Source of the DNA: Primulina eburnea
Lineage: Eukaryota; Streptophyta; Magnoliopsida; Lamiales; Gesneriaceae
Assembly: GCF_022965805.1 (NCBI RefSeq)
Contig: NC_133115.1
Coordinates: 30,309,321 to 30,373,320, forward strand
DNA: 64,000 nucleotides
Reading direction: 5' to 3'
Both the position numbers and the translations under genes were made by a program. Positions 50,501 to 62,564 of the stretch are shown here, piece by piece (the stretch's first letter is position 1; each line of letters opens with the position of its first letter). A model generated the notes under the pieces. That model was not told the DNA's origin, did no database searches, and worked only from the letters and a program-made list of their open reading frames with translations.

Positions 50501-53500
50501 TAGCAATAATCTTACAGTCTTGTCAATAATATTACACAAGTTGGTTGTCCAACTTATAGACCTAAAGTCTTTTACCTTAACAAAATCTTGTTTCTTCGAG
50601 ATCAAACAAATGTATGCCTCGTTGGTGACACCATTTATAACCACCCTCAAAAAATTCAATAAAAATCTTCAATAGACCTCCTTTTACAGTATCCCAACAT
50701 TCCTGATAAAATGTCATAGTAAAACCATCTAGGCACAGAGCCTTTGAACATTCAATTATTATTAGGAACACTAGATGACTTCTAAATGTATAAATATGTA
50801 ATGAAGCAAGTGAAAACTAGACAAACTTCTTCAAACCGTATTGTCAAGTAAGCACGTAACAATCAGCAAATTCATATTTTGTACACTATCACAGAAACAA
50901 TCGATTCTTCTATGTAATGGGCTTTTGATTAAAAAAGAACGATTCCTGTTACATGAAGAATTACATGACCTCCAATTGAATGCAAACAAGACATCTTGAC
51001 ATGACAAGAAATAGTGTGCAGCTAACTTACATCCTTTTTATCTTGAGGTAGAAGAAAAGGATCCCTGACACTGAGACCGGCCACAATCGTTAGTACAGGG
51101 TCAAAGCAACTAAATATAGAACCCATAACTAGCATTTTCCCGAGCTTAGGATCCACTGGTAGCACTGACAAGAACTTTCCTGATCAAACAATGAAATAAA
51201 GTAAAAAACATGGGAAATGAACAGATAACATCAAAAGGCTGATGAAACAAGAATATTTGAGTTTTGAACATGTGAATGTACATACCAAGAGGTGAAAGAT
51301 TCTCACTTTCATCCAAAGCACCAATCATCTTCAAAAATTCAACAGCATTTTTCACCTGAAATGTCCAACAGGAAAACAATCAATAAAAACACACAGTGCC
51401 GTGAGGATGAAAGGACGCAGAGTAATTCCATATTCTGAGAATCAAATTAAAGCCTAATATCAGACTGAACCTGCCACTAGCACAAAAATTAGAGAGATAC
51501 TAAAAGGTAAGACATGGAATAAAAAGGAACAGCGGGAATTTTGGGGCGGGGTGAGAGCTGGAAAACAGAGTCAAGCTAGAGAGAGGGGGGAGCACCAGAG
51601 AATGTTTAGAAGAATGCCTCAAAAACTTCATATATTATCCAGAAATAATTTGTAAAACAATTGATTTCAATGCTATTTGTTCAACCTTATGTTTTGGTGA
51701 GCTGCTGTTAAGTTAAATTTCTACAATAAACTAAGGTTTAAAATGTCATGTAAATCACAAATATGACAATTTTCGTCCTCAAAAGTCATAAAGCATAACT
51801 CAGACACCGACAGCTCTGTTGCAAAAGCCCTCTACCAAGCACCCTGATTGATCTAGATTCTCACTGCATGTTGAATGCGTCAAAATTTTGGAGAGATTTT
51901 TTATTCACAATTAGGGTTAGAACTGGTAAAACCATGGAACTAAGCTTGCAATTATTTGCCAAGTTGACATTTTATTACATCAATGAATAACGCAGTGCTT
52001 TTCAAATACATCAAGGGAGATAATAACGATGCAGAAGCAACAAGCATAAAAGGTACAAGATTTTACCAAAATAGAAGGTCAACCCAAATTCATATATTTA
52101 GCACGGAGGATATCCACCAAACAAAACTACTTTTGAAATGAAGTTTATATGTGAAAGGTATTTACCGCCAAAGGTTCAGGAGGCTGAAGAGCAGCAGACA
52201 AAAAATCGATAGTACTTTCAACTTGCAAACTTTTAATTTGCAGACAGAGAGAATTAAGTGGAGTTCTTAGAAGTTCAGGAAGTTGATATTCAGCAAAAGC
52301 TTCATAAACACATCTTGGATATAAGTGGTAGCACACGCCTGGCTGCACACGACCTGCCCTACCCCTTCTCTGTAACCAAACAGTAGATGAAACAACAATA
52401 TAGCTGCATAAGCAGAAATGTATATGATGGATGGCATCCCAAAAGAAATGAAGATATTTGAGGGAAGGGAACAAAGTCAAGTAAGCTGCAAGCCTATGAA
52501 AGTCTAACAATATAGAAAAGACATGTATGATTCAAAAAAAAGTACAGCATGGCTATGTCAGAAATACCGGTAATAACAGAACTGCATCAGTCATTAGTGC
52601 TGTTCTATCCATCTAAAGAAACCACCTTATACAGTGGGGATTAGCAAGGACGGACCCTAAACTTGGTTGGGAAACATCATCCATCAATTTTGAGCATCAC
52701 ATCCTCCTCGTGCTACATCCAAATCGAGTGATTTATGATGTAATGAAAAACGATGAAAAGAAACTATAATTTGCATATGTCGACCATTTTGACAAACTCT
52801 GGATTGTGTTTAGGGACAAATGTAAGGGCAACACAAAGTATTTCTTGCTTGGGGCCTAACATATGGCTGAAAAATAGGCCCAATGTAAAGAAAAATTGGG
52901 CCTTCAATGTTACTGAGCTCTTGGTCCAAGATGTGAGTGAACATATCACTGAAAAACCCTGAAAAATACGAGGTTTGTGATTATGGGGGCATCCGCTATT
53001 AGTGGGCCAAGTTGCGTGAAAACCTAAGTGTTGATTTTGAGGAGATGAAGTCGGATATTGGATCGAGGAGTTGACCTAATAATTGGCATTTCATAAATAT
53101 TGATAACTGACATGAGTATTCCCATCTTGTATATTGCTTTCAACCAGTCTGAGTTATGCCATGAAATATTGAGTTGGGATTTGATTTGCTTATGGATCGG
53201 GATTTGATTTGCTTATATAACTACTTAGTACTTGATATTTGATAATTTCACACTTTATGTATTGGTAATTTGATTACACATCATGATTATGCATAGATAA
53301 TTGGAAAAATAAATGTAACTCGTACATTTGCATATAAGCCTCATGCCATGACTTTCAATAACCATGACCTATTGGCATTAAATGAGTCAATGATAAGGAT
53401 GGTGAAAAGATTCTTGAGATTTTGGATATGCCACGCGTCTTGTGAAGGAACTAATAGCCGAATAGCCACAGTACGCCATACGTAGAGAAAACGGTGATTT

Positions 53501-56500
53501 GTATTTACATACAGGATGCTTTGAAAAGGGGATGATAGGCCAGACAGCCGTAGGTAACGAATCAATGATTAAGGATGAAAATTCCTCCCAAGATAATGTA
53601 TGTCCCCAGTAAACTGAGTATGTGCGGTGTGCTCTATCTTTCATTGTGGCCATAAATACTAAGCTTTGATCACTCATGGTGAGACTGTTTCATTTAAAAC
53701 AGTTGGGTTCTGTTGATGCAGTCTAGAGAAATCTTAGGCTAATTGTTAGAGTAATCTTAGGCTAATTGTTAGGCTAATTGTTAGAGTAATCTTAGGCTAA
53801 TTGTTAGAGTAATTGCAATATTTTAGGATGTAATTAATTAGTTTTATTCTTTCCTATTTTATCTCTTGTAACCTACAATATAAATAGATAAGTCTGTATC
53901 TTAAATATTCTTATGAATGAATGAAATATATTATCTCTTGTTCTAGTGCTTTTATGGTATCAGAGCAATAAGCCTTTTACGTTGAATATTTTTTTCATCT
54001 ATGGAAAAATCAGAGATGCAACATGTTCTCAGTGCCTCTGATAACTCCCTTCCATTCTAAATTACCAGCTTTAAACTCAGTGGCCGGAACTACTTACAGT
54101 GGTCTCGTTCCGTCCAACTTATTATCCGCGGGAAAGGACGATTTGGATACCTTGATGTTTCCATTTCGACACCAACCCGATCTGATCCTTCGTTTGCAGC
54201 ATGGGATATTCAGAATTCCATGGTTATGGCCTGGCTCCTTCACTCTATGGACGACTCCATTGCAGAGATCTACCTCCATTACCCAACAGCAAAGGCTATT
54301 TGGGACGCTGTTGCTTTAGCCTACTCAGATCTTGAAGACTCGAACATCTCAGCCTACTCAGATCTTGAAGACTCGAATCAGATGTTCGACCTCTAGACTC
54401 GCTCTCGTAATCTGCGACAAGACGCTGGTACTGTAACTCAGTACTTCGTTTCGCTAACAAAGCTGTGGCAAGAACTCGATCTCTTCACTCAACCTGAGTG
54501 GACCGATCTGAGTATCAAGCCATTGCCTAGCCTTGATACCATTTTCTCCGAAGTCCGTCGAGAAGAACAGAGGAAACGAATTATGCTCGGTGGAGCTACC
54601 ATACCCGTTGCCACCAATCATGATGCCTCTGCCATGGCCGCTCGAGGATCCCGCAAACCGCAGCTGTGGTGTGAACATTGCAACCGACCTCATCACACTA
54701 AAGCCACATGTTGGAAGCTCCACGGCAAGCCAGCTGACTGGCTGCCACGCAGCCAGCGTAACGCCGAGTCCACCAAGCCAGCCGTACCGGTGAAAGCCGA
54801 CAACATCACACCATCATCCGCTGCAACATTCTCTCAAGCACAACTCAATCAACTTGGCCAGTTCCTTTCCACCTCGACTTCACTGATGGCGCACGGTACT
54901 TCTTCCTCTTTAACCGACCCTGGTAACTCTGGTGAGTGTTGGATTATTGATTCAGGTGCATCCGAACACATGTCCGGAGTTCGCACCCTTTTCTCATCAT
55001 ATCAACCATGCCAAAGATCTAGATCAGTAACTTTGGCAGATGGTTCAATTTCTCCTGTTCTTGGTATTGGCACTGTTTCGTTGAGTCCCCGCATGATATT
55101 ACATAATGTCTTGTTTGTCCCTCAATTGACTTACAACTTACTGTCGATCAGCAAACTCACGCTTGACTCCGATTGTATTGCCAATTTTTCACCTAAGTTG
55201 TGTATTTTTCAGGATCGGGCCTCGGGGAAGACGATTGGGCGTGCTGCTGAGGTGTCGGGCTTATATCACTTTCTACGAGCTGATTCTACTGATCGGTGCT
55301 GCCAAGTGGTCCATAATTCTACACATCAATCCCGTCCCCAACAAATAATGTTACTACATCAACGCCTTGGTCACCCAAGTTTTTCTTATTTAAAACATTT
55401 GTTTCCTTCGTTGTTTCACTCTTGTGATAGGTTTGTATGCGAAGTATGTCAGATAGCTAAACATACTCGCATACATTTTCCCATTCATCTTTATCATGAA
55501 TCTAGGCCATTCTCTCTCATACACAGTGATTTGTGGGGTCCGTCTCGTGTCCCTTCAATTTCTAATAAAAAATGGTTTATTACATTTATTGATGATCACT
55601 CTCGTGTATGTTGGATTTTTCTCCTTCCTAACAAATCTGAAGTTTTGAAAATTTTTGAACAGTTCTACAATATGATCCTTACTCAATTTAACTCAAAAAT
55701 ACAAATCCTTCGCTCTGACAATGGCACCGAGTATTTCAATTCATCAATCAATGAATTTTCTTCAAAACATGGTATTATTCATCACAGTTCATGTGTTGAT
55801 ACCCCTCAACAAAATGGGGTTTCCGAAAGGAAAAATCGACACCTTTTAGAGGTCGCTCGCGCTCTTCTTTTCACAAACAATGTTCCAAAAACTTTTTGGG
55901 GGATGCTATTTTAACCGCATGTTACCTAATCAACAGACTTCCGTCTCGGGTGTTAAAATTCCAAACACCATTAAATACCCTCAGAAGATCATTCCCAAAG
56001 TCCAAAATATTCACTGATCTTCCTCTACGTACGTTTGGGTGTTCGACGTTTGTTCATATTCATGATCATTCTAGGTCTAAATTGGATCTTCGTAGCCACA
56101 AATGTATGTTTGTTGGATATTCTTCTACACAAAAGGGTTATCGATGTTATTCTCCATCCAAAAGAAAATATTTTATTTCACGGGATGTCACATTTCTTGA
56201 ATCGCAATCGTTCTATCCTCCTACTCCGAATCCAATTCTCATCTCCTCTCAGAATTCTGCTCCCGATCCTACTTCCTCGCCTAGTACCAAAAATCTTTTT
56301 TGGGAATATTTATGTGAACCGAATCCAATACAAGAGTCACAAATCCCAACCTCCATCCCAACTTAACCCACAAATCCCACAAAACCAGGAATCTCACTCT
56401 CCCTTAGAGCCAGAATTATTTTTGGGATTTCCGTCCACCTTGGAGCCACATTTAATTCCAGAAAATCCAAAGCCTTCACCCAGTATACCACAAAATCCGC

Positions 56501-59500
56501 TTACTATTCCTGCTCCGAATCCAATTCCACCTTCAAGTCCACCCGCTGAAATTTCTGTAACACCAACTCATCCTCCTCGTGGAACCACTGACCGCTTTGC
56601 AGCGACTTACCGCAGACACAAGCACAAGAATATCGAGCCCGCACCTTCTGCGTCGCCCCCGTCAAACCCAGCACCCGATCCGGATACCACCGAATTGGCA
56701 AATTTGGATATCCCGATCGCCCACCGCAAAGGTACTCGAATATGCACTCAAACATCCTATTTCACATTTTTTGGGGTATTCTAAGTTGTCGCAGCCGCTA
56801 CAAGCCCTGGTCACTAACCTGTCACATTCTACCGTTCCCTCGACCATTGATGATGCCCTTCGCGATGACAAGTGGCGTACAACAGTCTTTGCCGAGATCA
56901 AAGCCCTCGAAAAAAATGGGACATGGGAGATTGTTCCGAAACCCGATGGCAAGAAACCGGTTGGTTGTAGATGGCTGTTCACCATCAAGTGCAATAGTGA
57001 TGGGAGCATTGACAGATATAAAGCGCGACTTGTGGCTAAGGGATACACGCAGACCTATGGTATCGACTACCTAGAGACGTTTGCACCAGTAGCCAAAATC
57101 AACACTATCCGAGTGTTGCTTTCTCTCGCAGCAAACTTGGATTGGCCACTTCACCAACTCGATGTCAAGAACGCGTTTCTCAACGGCGATCTCGTGGAGG
57201 AGGTGTACATGGATCTACCACCCGGTTTTCACAATCTGGGAAGTAATGGCAAGGTTTGCCGGCTAAAGAAAGCTCTCTACGGTTTAAAACAGTCTCCGAA
57301 AGCTTGGTTCGACAGATTTTCCACCACTGTTCATCTTCTCGGGTACAAACAGGCTCATTGTGATCATACATTGTTCTATCATCGGGTCAAGGATAAGATT
57401 GCTATTCTTATTGTATATGTTGATGATATTATAATCACCGGGAATGACGTGACTGAAATAGAGCGAATTAAGAAGAAATTGGCCAGTTCTTTTGCAATGA
57501 AAGACCTCGGTCACTTGAGATACTTTCTCGGAATGGAGGTAGCTAGAAGCAAGGCTGGAATCTGTGTTTCACAGCGACAGTACGTCATTGACTTACTCAA
57601 TGATACCGGTTTGATGGGTTGTAGACCGGCAGATACCCCCATGGATCCGAACATCAAACTCGAGGCCAAACCAGATGATACACCTGTCGACAGGGGGAGA
57701 TTTCAACGGTTAGTCGGCAGATTGATATACCTCTCGCACACCCGGCCGGATATTTCCTTCCCTGTGAGTTGCATTAGTCAATTTATGCACTCACCATACC
57801 AATGTCATCTTGATGCTGCAACTAGGATATTACGATACTTAAAAGGCACTCCGGGCCGTGGTCTCATGTTCAGAAAGCAAGAAAAGAGGTGTGTTGAAGT
57901 CTTTGTTGATGCCGATTGGGCTGGATGTCCAAATGATCGACGCTCCACGTCTGGTTATTGCTCCTTTGTCTTTGGAAATCTGGTTACTTGGCGAAGCAAG
58001 AAGCAATCAGTTGTTGCACGAAGTAGCGCGGAGGCAGAACTTCGATCAGCGGCTCTTGGAATTTGTAAAGCTCTTTGGATTAAACTGTTATTGGAAGAAC
58101 TGAAAATAGAGAAAAAGAGCCCTATGCTTATCCTATGCGACAAAAAAGCTGCCATAGCTATTACTCACAACCTGGTTCACCATGATCGTACCAAACACGT
58201 TGAAATTGATCGGCACTTCATAAAGGAGAAGATTGATAAGGGGATACTTTAAGTGTCCTATATTCCTACGTCACAACAAATTGCTGAAGTCTTAACAAAG
58301 GCTTTGTTCAAGCCTATGTTTGAAAGACTGATTGACAAGCTTGGGATGTACAACATTTACCATCCAGCTTGAGGGGGAGTGTTGACGCAGTCTAGAGAAA
58401 TCTTAGGCTAATTGTTAGGCTAATTTTTAGAGTAATCTTACATTAATTGTTAGAGTAATTGCAATATTTTAGGATGTAAGTAATTAGTTTTATTCTTTCC
58501 TATTTTATCTCTTGTAACCTACAATATAAATAGATAAGTCTGTATCTTAAATATTCTTATGAATGAATGAAATATATTATCTCCTGTTCTAGTGCTTTTA
58601 GGTTCCAAGATATGGAGTAAGAATAGATAAAACAGAGGTTGGAAGAAAAGATTTACGCAGATCAAGTCTTGACTTCTTTTGGCCCTTTTGAATTACATAA
58701 TTTGATTCGCAGAGATACAATGATTACAATGAAAAAAGTATCTAAGAAATATACGCCTTCGTGTTGACATGTATATGAATATGATAACACCGTGTGAGAT
58801 TTAAATATGATAAGATTGATAATAATGATTTTTATGAATTACTTTTATATAAAAGACAAATCTAGCCCATCAAATTGGATATTGAATATAGACCACAACG
58901 AAGAATTATTTGAACAATTTTAAATTGAAAGCATGATTATGATGCAAGATATCTGATCCGAGGCCACAAAAGAATTAAGCTAAATTAAGCCTCCTAACTA
59001 TGTGGTGTGCCAGTAATTACAATGGAAATTTCAACATATGATGCAACTGCTAGCTCACAAATGCCATATATTCATGAAATTGAAGGCTGAAACTCACCTG
59101 TCTAGCGGAAGCTTGGGATATCCACGAAGGTAGTAAACAAGGTGTGTTATTTAAGGCATCATAAGTAGTCTCCTTCGCTTTTCCACAGTCAACGACATAA
59201 ACTATGTCATTAATTGTTATACTAGCCTCAGCCATGTTTGTCGCAAGTACAATTTTGCGAACATTGGGAGGTGATTTCTCAAAGATGAGTCTCTATAAAA
59301 GAAACGGATGGTCAACAAAACAACTGAAATCAAAACATAAAATTGTAACAGCCACTAAAAACAAAACATATTCATGTGGGCCAAGTTCCATGGATAACAA
59401 GCTAGCGTCTCAAAATATAAAGAAGTAAATAACCAGGTGACAAACTATAGCTTGGAAGAACAAATTAAAATTTAAATAAAAAAAGTACCAAATAAGTAGT

Positions 59501-62500
59501 TCCAGTACACTAGAGACAGAAACTAGGCATAAAATATTGAAGGCAACAGCAAATACGAGAATGACAATTTTGGGGTGATGGTGATTTAACAAGAAGACAT
59601 GAGGCAACATGTCAATATCTTGAAATACATCATACCTGCTCAGAGATGGCCATTGACCCATGGCATATAAGAAGCAAGACCCTGTTGGGGTCCCCCAAGA
59701 GAGGGTGAGCTTTTATTTGATCCCTCAAACAACTTATGTCTTCCCACCCAGTCATAAATACCAAGACAGCACCTGGACGCTCCTTGCGACATATATGACA
59801 CAACACAGCCTCGATAAAGTTGAATCCAATACAATCAGGTGCCCAGCATGACAATGACTCAACGACCGCAGAACTATAGTTCTCAAAGTTTGATTTATTC
59901 AGGGCTTCCTGTTCATGATATATATAAAGAACAAAAAATAAATCTGATTAGAGGGGATTGATTTAGTAGCCAACAATCAAAATGGCTAGTTCTTTCAACA
60001 TGTTAATCAATCATTTACACAAAATCAAATGGTACAGTAAGTTGTGGCAATGAAAGTCTTGTACTCTTCCGAAGTTGAGAGCAGCTGCAAAGCCACCAAG
60101 GTCTAGGGTACGGTACAAGGATATTGTCCATACTTCAATAACAAATTTAGTAGATTCCATAATGGTTCCAGTAACTATAGCTCCTTATTACAGGATTTCA
60201 GGTCATGTCTTTAACCTACTGTTACTGCAATATAGACCTACAAAAGCTGGCGATCTTCTTACCTCTATAGGCAATATAACAAGCACTATTGTACAATTTA
60301 TTGGCCTTAACGCCCAATATTGGCCCCACTCTTTAACATGCTACAGATATACAAATACAAATCTATCTTGGCTAGTTTCACTCTTCAAAACATGCCTAGT
60401 GAAAATAAGATATACATTGCAGAGACATCAGGCACCTGCAGGGCCAAACAGTTGAAAATTCCTTGCCAGGAAATCAAGGTCAGCATTGAAGCAGCCTTCT
60501 CGACCTGGCCCTCTGAGAGGTGCCATATCTATTCCCTAGAGGAGAGGCTGAGAAAGGACTACTGCATAACCGGGGAAAACCAAATCACTGTGTAAGACTT
60601 AGGGATTGATGCCCATTTTTATTTTTATCCCCAACTCGGGGAGGAGAGATGAAAACATTTTTGAGTAACTGATCTGCTTGTATGGTTTTGGCGATTTCAA
60701 TCGTATACCAATAAATAAAGATACTAAAATGACTTGGGCATGTGTACGATATGCCATAAACTACACTATAATAAAAAAACATGTTACTACAAGGTGCTCC
60801 ATGCCGTCTGATGGTTTAAGGAATTCCAACAAACACGTCAAACTCATACGGCATCTTATTAAATAAATAGATGATGTGCTTCATTTGAGAGTGAGATCAT
60901 CCTCCAAGAAACACCTTGAAAGGAAACATGATAAGTTACAAAGAATGAAGCGTGTAAAAATAGCTACATGAAAGGTTAGGCATTCATTCTTACTCATTCC
61001 CTTAACCCTTCAACCAGCTCCAAATTTACGCCAACAATTTTAACATTCAAATGATCAAAACTCACAAGTACTGATACTTCAGTTGTACAGATTGATATTA
61101 ACTGCAAAGATTACTAGTACCTCAACACGAAAAAGAAAAAATAATCGAGTCAACTGAAAAGAAAAACATATTCTTTTACAAAACAAGATTTCTACATGTT
61201 AAGCAAGGAGTGACCACACTAAAGGAACTAAAAGTAAAATTGGATAACATCAGCAATTTCAACACAGAGAACACATCAAATAAAGTTCCCTACCTCAACA
61301 AGAGTGGTGATTTGGTTTTTTCTTTTTCGTGGTGCTAGTTGTCTCTGTGTTTTCCACATTTTCTCTTGGCCATAATCATCTATTTGGTTGAATGAATTCA
61401 ACTTATATCCAGTCATCTCCAGAATATCTTCCAGAAAGTGTGCTGTTACAGGATATGTGAAGCCCTATATTCAAATAAAACACTCAATTTCAAATGCTAT
61501 AAAAAATGGGGAAAAAAGACTAAATATAAATTTGACTTGAGTAATTATTAAAACATCAGAAAATGTTAGGAGAATGCTCACAGAATTTCAGAAAATCAAA
61601 TGGCTATTCAATAAATCAAATGGCTATTCAATAAAAATATTCATACGGAAAGACGTATTATGTACTTGAGTGGGCTAATAAGTTGAGGATGTACTCCAAA
61701 CTTAAATGATACAGATATTGCCCAGCCGAGTTCACTGAGATCCGACAACCGAGAATGTCAAATCCTTAACTCTTTGACACCATAAACAACTAAAGGTAAA
61801 CCAACTTCAACTTACAGGAATATGAATCATTGGTGCGCCACCGAAATAATCAGAAAACAGATCAGCATTAAGAGTGGCACTCATCAGGATCAACCTTAAA
61901 TCCCGACGTCTTGGAAGAAGATCCTTCAAGACAATCAACAAAAAGTCTGATAAAGAGAATGAAATGTCAACAATCAAAAAACTGTCGAACATCTAAATAT
62001 AAATTTAAAAAAAAAATTTAAAAAAACCAAACAACAGACAATTTATTCGCAGATATGAGATCACCTTCATTCATGCCTCGCTCATGGATTTCATCCACAA
62101 AAACATGAGTTACGTCAGCCAGGTTGCGATCACTCAAGAGCCTGCGAAGCAAAATTCCACTGGTGCAAAAAAGCAAATGCGTGTTCTTGCTTTTCTTGCC
62201 TTCTAATCGTACTTTAAATCCAACCTATCAAAATAATTTTTTATTTTTTTGAACAAAAATTTTCAAATAGGACGTTAACATATAGAGTTTACTAGTTTCA
62301 TTACGATAATTGACAGGCGACAGCTTTTGCTTGTAATAAAAACAACAGAAAGGAAAAGATAGAAAGCAGGCCCACTGTTTCACCAAGAGGCTCTCCCCTC
62401 TCTGCGGAGACTCTTTCTGCTACAGCCATGGCTGATATTCTTCGAGGCTGCGTGCAAATAATGTTACAGAATGCTCCCCGACCAGACTCTACCTCGGACT

Positions 62501-62564
62501 CTAATATATACTGAGGAAGTTGAGTGGTCTTACCGCATCCAGTCTCCCCAGAAATCACTATAAC
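44580..62564 (-). CDS. DExH-box ATP-dependent RNA helicase (DHX36-like, plant DExH3/5 type), 5' part missing
   Basis: Fourteen exons, in transcript order: 62376-62564, 62065-62224, 61816-61946, 61294-61464, 59636-59908, 59098-59289, 52166-52369, 51286-51355, 51031-51179, 47246-47554, 47106-47165, 46124-46276, 45925-46035, 44580-45053. They join into 881 codons. Helicase motifs in order: [10 protein letters not shown] (I), TQPRRISA (Ia), DEIHERG (II), MSATLNAD (III), VFMTGWEDI (IV), [20 protein letters not shown] (V), and QRRGRAGR (VI) split by an intron. Next come the winged-helix/ratchet (HA2) and OB-fold regions ([28 protein letters not shown]). A C-terminal dsRNA-binding domain follows ([31 protein letters not shown]), then a basic tail [10 protein letters not shown]. 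The family unwinds RNA and G-quadruplexes using ATP. The N-terminus, probably another 250 or more residues, lies beyond 62564, likely past the window end. The exon-6 acceptor appears shifted by 2 bases (see findings). A LINE and a Copia element lie in introns. Confidence 0.93.
48421..50771 (-). mobile_element. Degenerate 5'-truncated LINE in helicase intron 9
   Basis: Read on the minus strand, 50771-50577 gives [20 protein letters not shown] and continues with reverse transcriptase blocks, broken by stops. Around 49160-48980 it reads [20 protein letters not shown], as in the linker of the full-length LINE. Zinc-knuckle and RNRIF-like remains follow near 48800-48550. A T run at 48421-48427 is the reversed poly-A. 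The element begins inside the reverse transcriptase domain. It has the same orientation as the helicase transcript. Confidence 0.85.
53711..53954 (+). repeat. Left LTR of the Copia element
   Basis: 244 bp, about 23 bp longer than the right LTR because of an additional short duplication of the TTAGGCTAATTGTTAGAGTA motif near 53735-53815. Carries a TATAAATAGATAAG promoter-like segment near 53879 and AATGAATGAAATATATT near the end. Confidence 0.93.
53955..53966 (+). other. Copia primer-binding site
   Basis: TGGTATCAGAGC immediately follows the left LTR. It is complementary to the 3' end of plant initiator methionine tRNA and would prime minus-strand DNA synthesis. Confidence 0.9.
54001..58372 (+). 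pseudogene. Copia gag-pol polyprotein, multiple stops and frameshifts
   Basis: Starts at ATG 54001. Gag is cut by TAA at 54058-54060 and TAG at 54394-54396; just before the second, a 30-bp stretch (CCTACTCAGATCTTGAAGAC...) is tandemly duplicated. The frame then stays open from 54397 to 55914 and includes the CCHC knuckle ([14 protein letters not shown]), protease DSGAS, the pre-integrase [10 protein letters not shown] and the integrase core ([22 protein letters not shown]). Shifts occur at about 55899-55904 (in a G run), near 56345-56366, and near 56735-56750. RT and RNase H follow ([38 protein letters not shown]), with a TAA at 58250-58252 before the natural end YNIYHPA at 58370-58372. Confidence 0.9.
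58380..58600 (+). repeat. Right LTR of the Copia element
   Basis: 221 bp, starting TGTTGACGCAGTC and ending GTGCTTTTA. It is closely similar to the left LTR except for the shorter repeat block and some substitutions. Confidence 0.93.

Larger units (their letters stand above)
53711..58600 (+). mobile_element. Ty1/copia LTR retrotransposon in helicase intron 6, antisense to the gene
   Basis: Complete structure: 5-bp duplications GGTTC at 53706-53710 and 58601-58605, two similar LTRs, a primer-binding site TGGTATCAGAGC (initiator tRNA-Met type) right after the left LTR, a gag-pol region, and a polypurine tract GAGGGGGAG at 58371-58379. LTRs start TGTTGA and end TTTTA, not the usual CA. The coding region has several stops and frameshifts, so the copy is inactive on its own. 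The domain order protease-integrase-RT-RNase H is that of Copia; the short LTRs suggest a small-LTR lineage such as Ale, with low certainty. Confidence 0.95.

Noticed and set aside
53341..53677. Overlapping minus-strand frames in helicase intron 6
   Set aside because: They match no part of the helicase, and exons 6 and 7 join directly (ASARQ to RRGRAGR) without them.
54533..54793. Separate 86-codon plus-strand frame within the Copia element
   Set aside because: Overlaps the gag-protease region in another register; the frame with the zinc knuckle and DSGAS motif is the real one.
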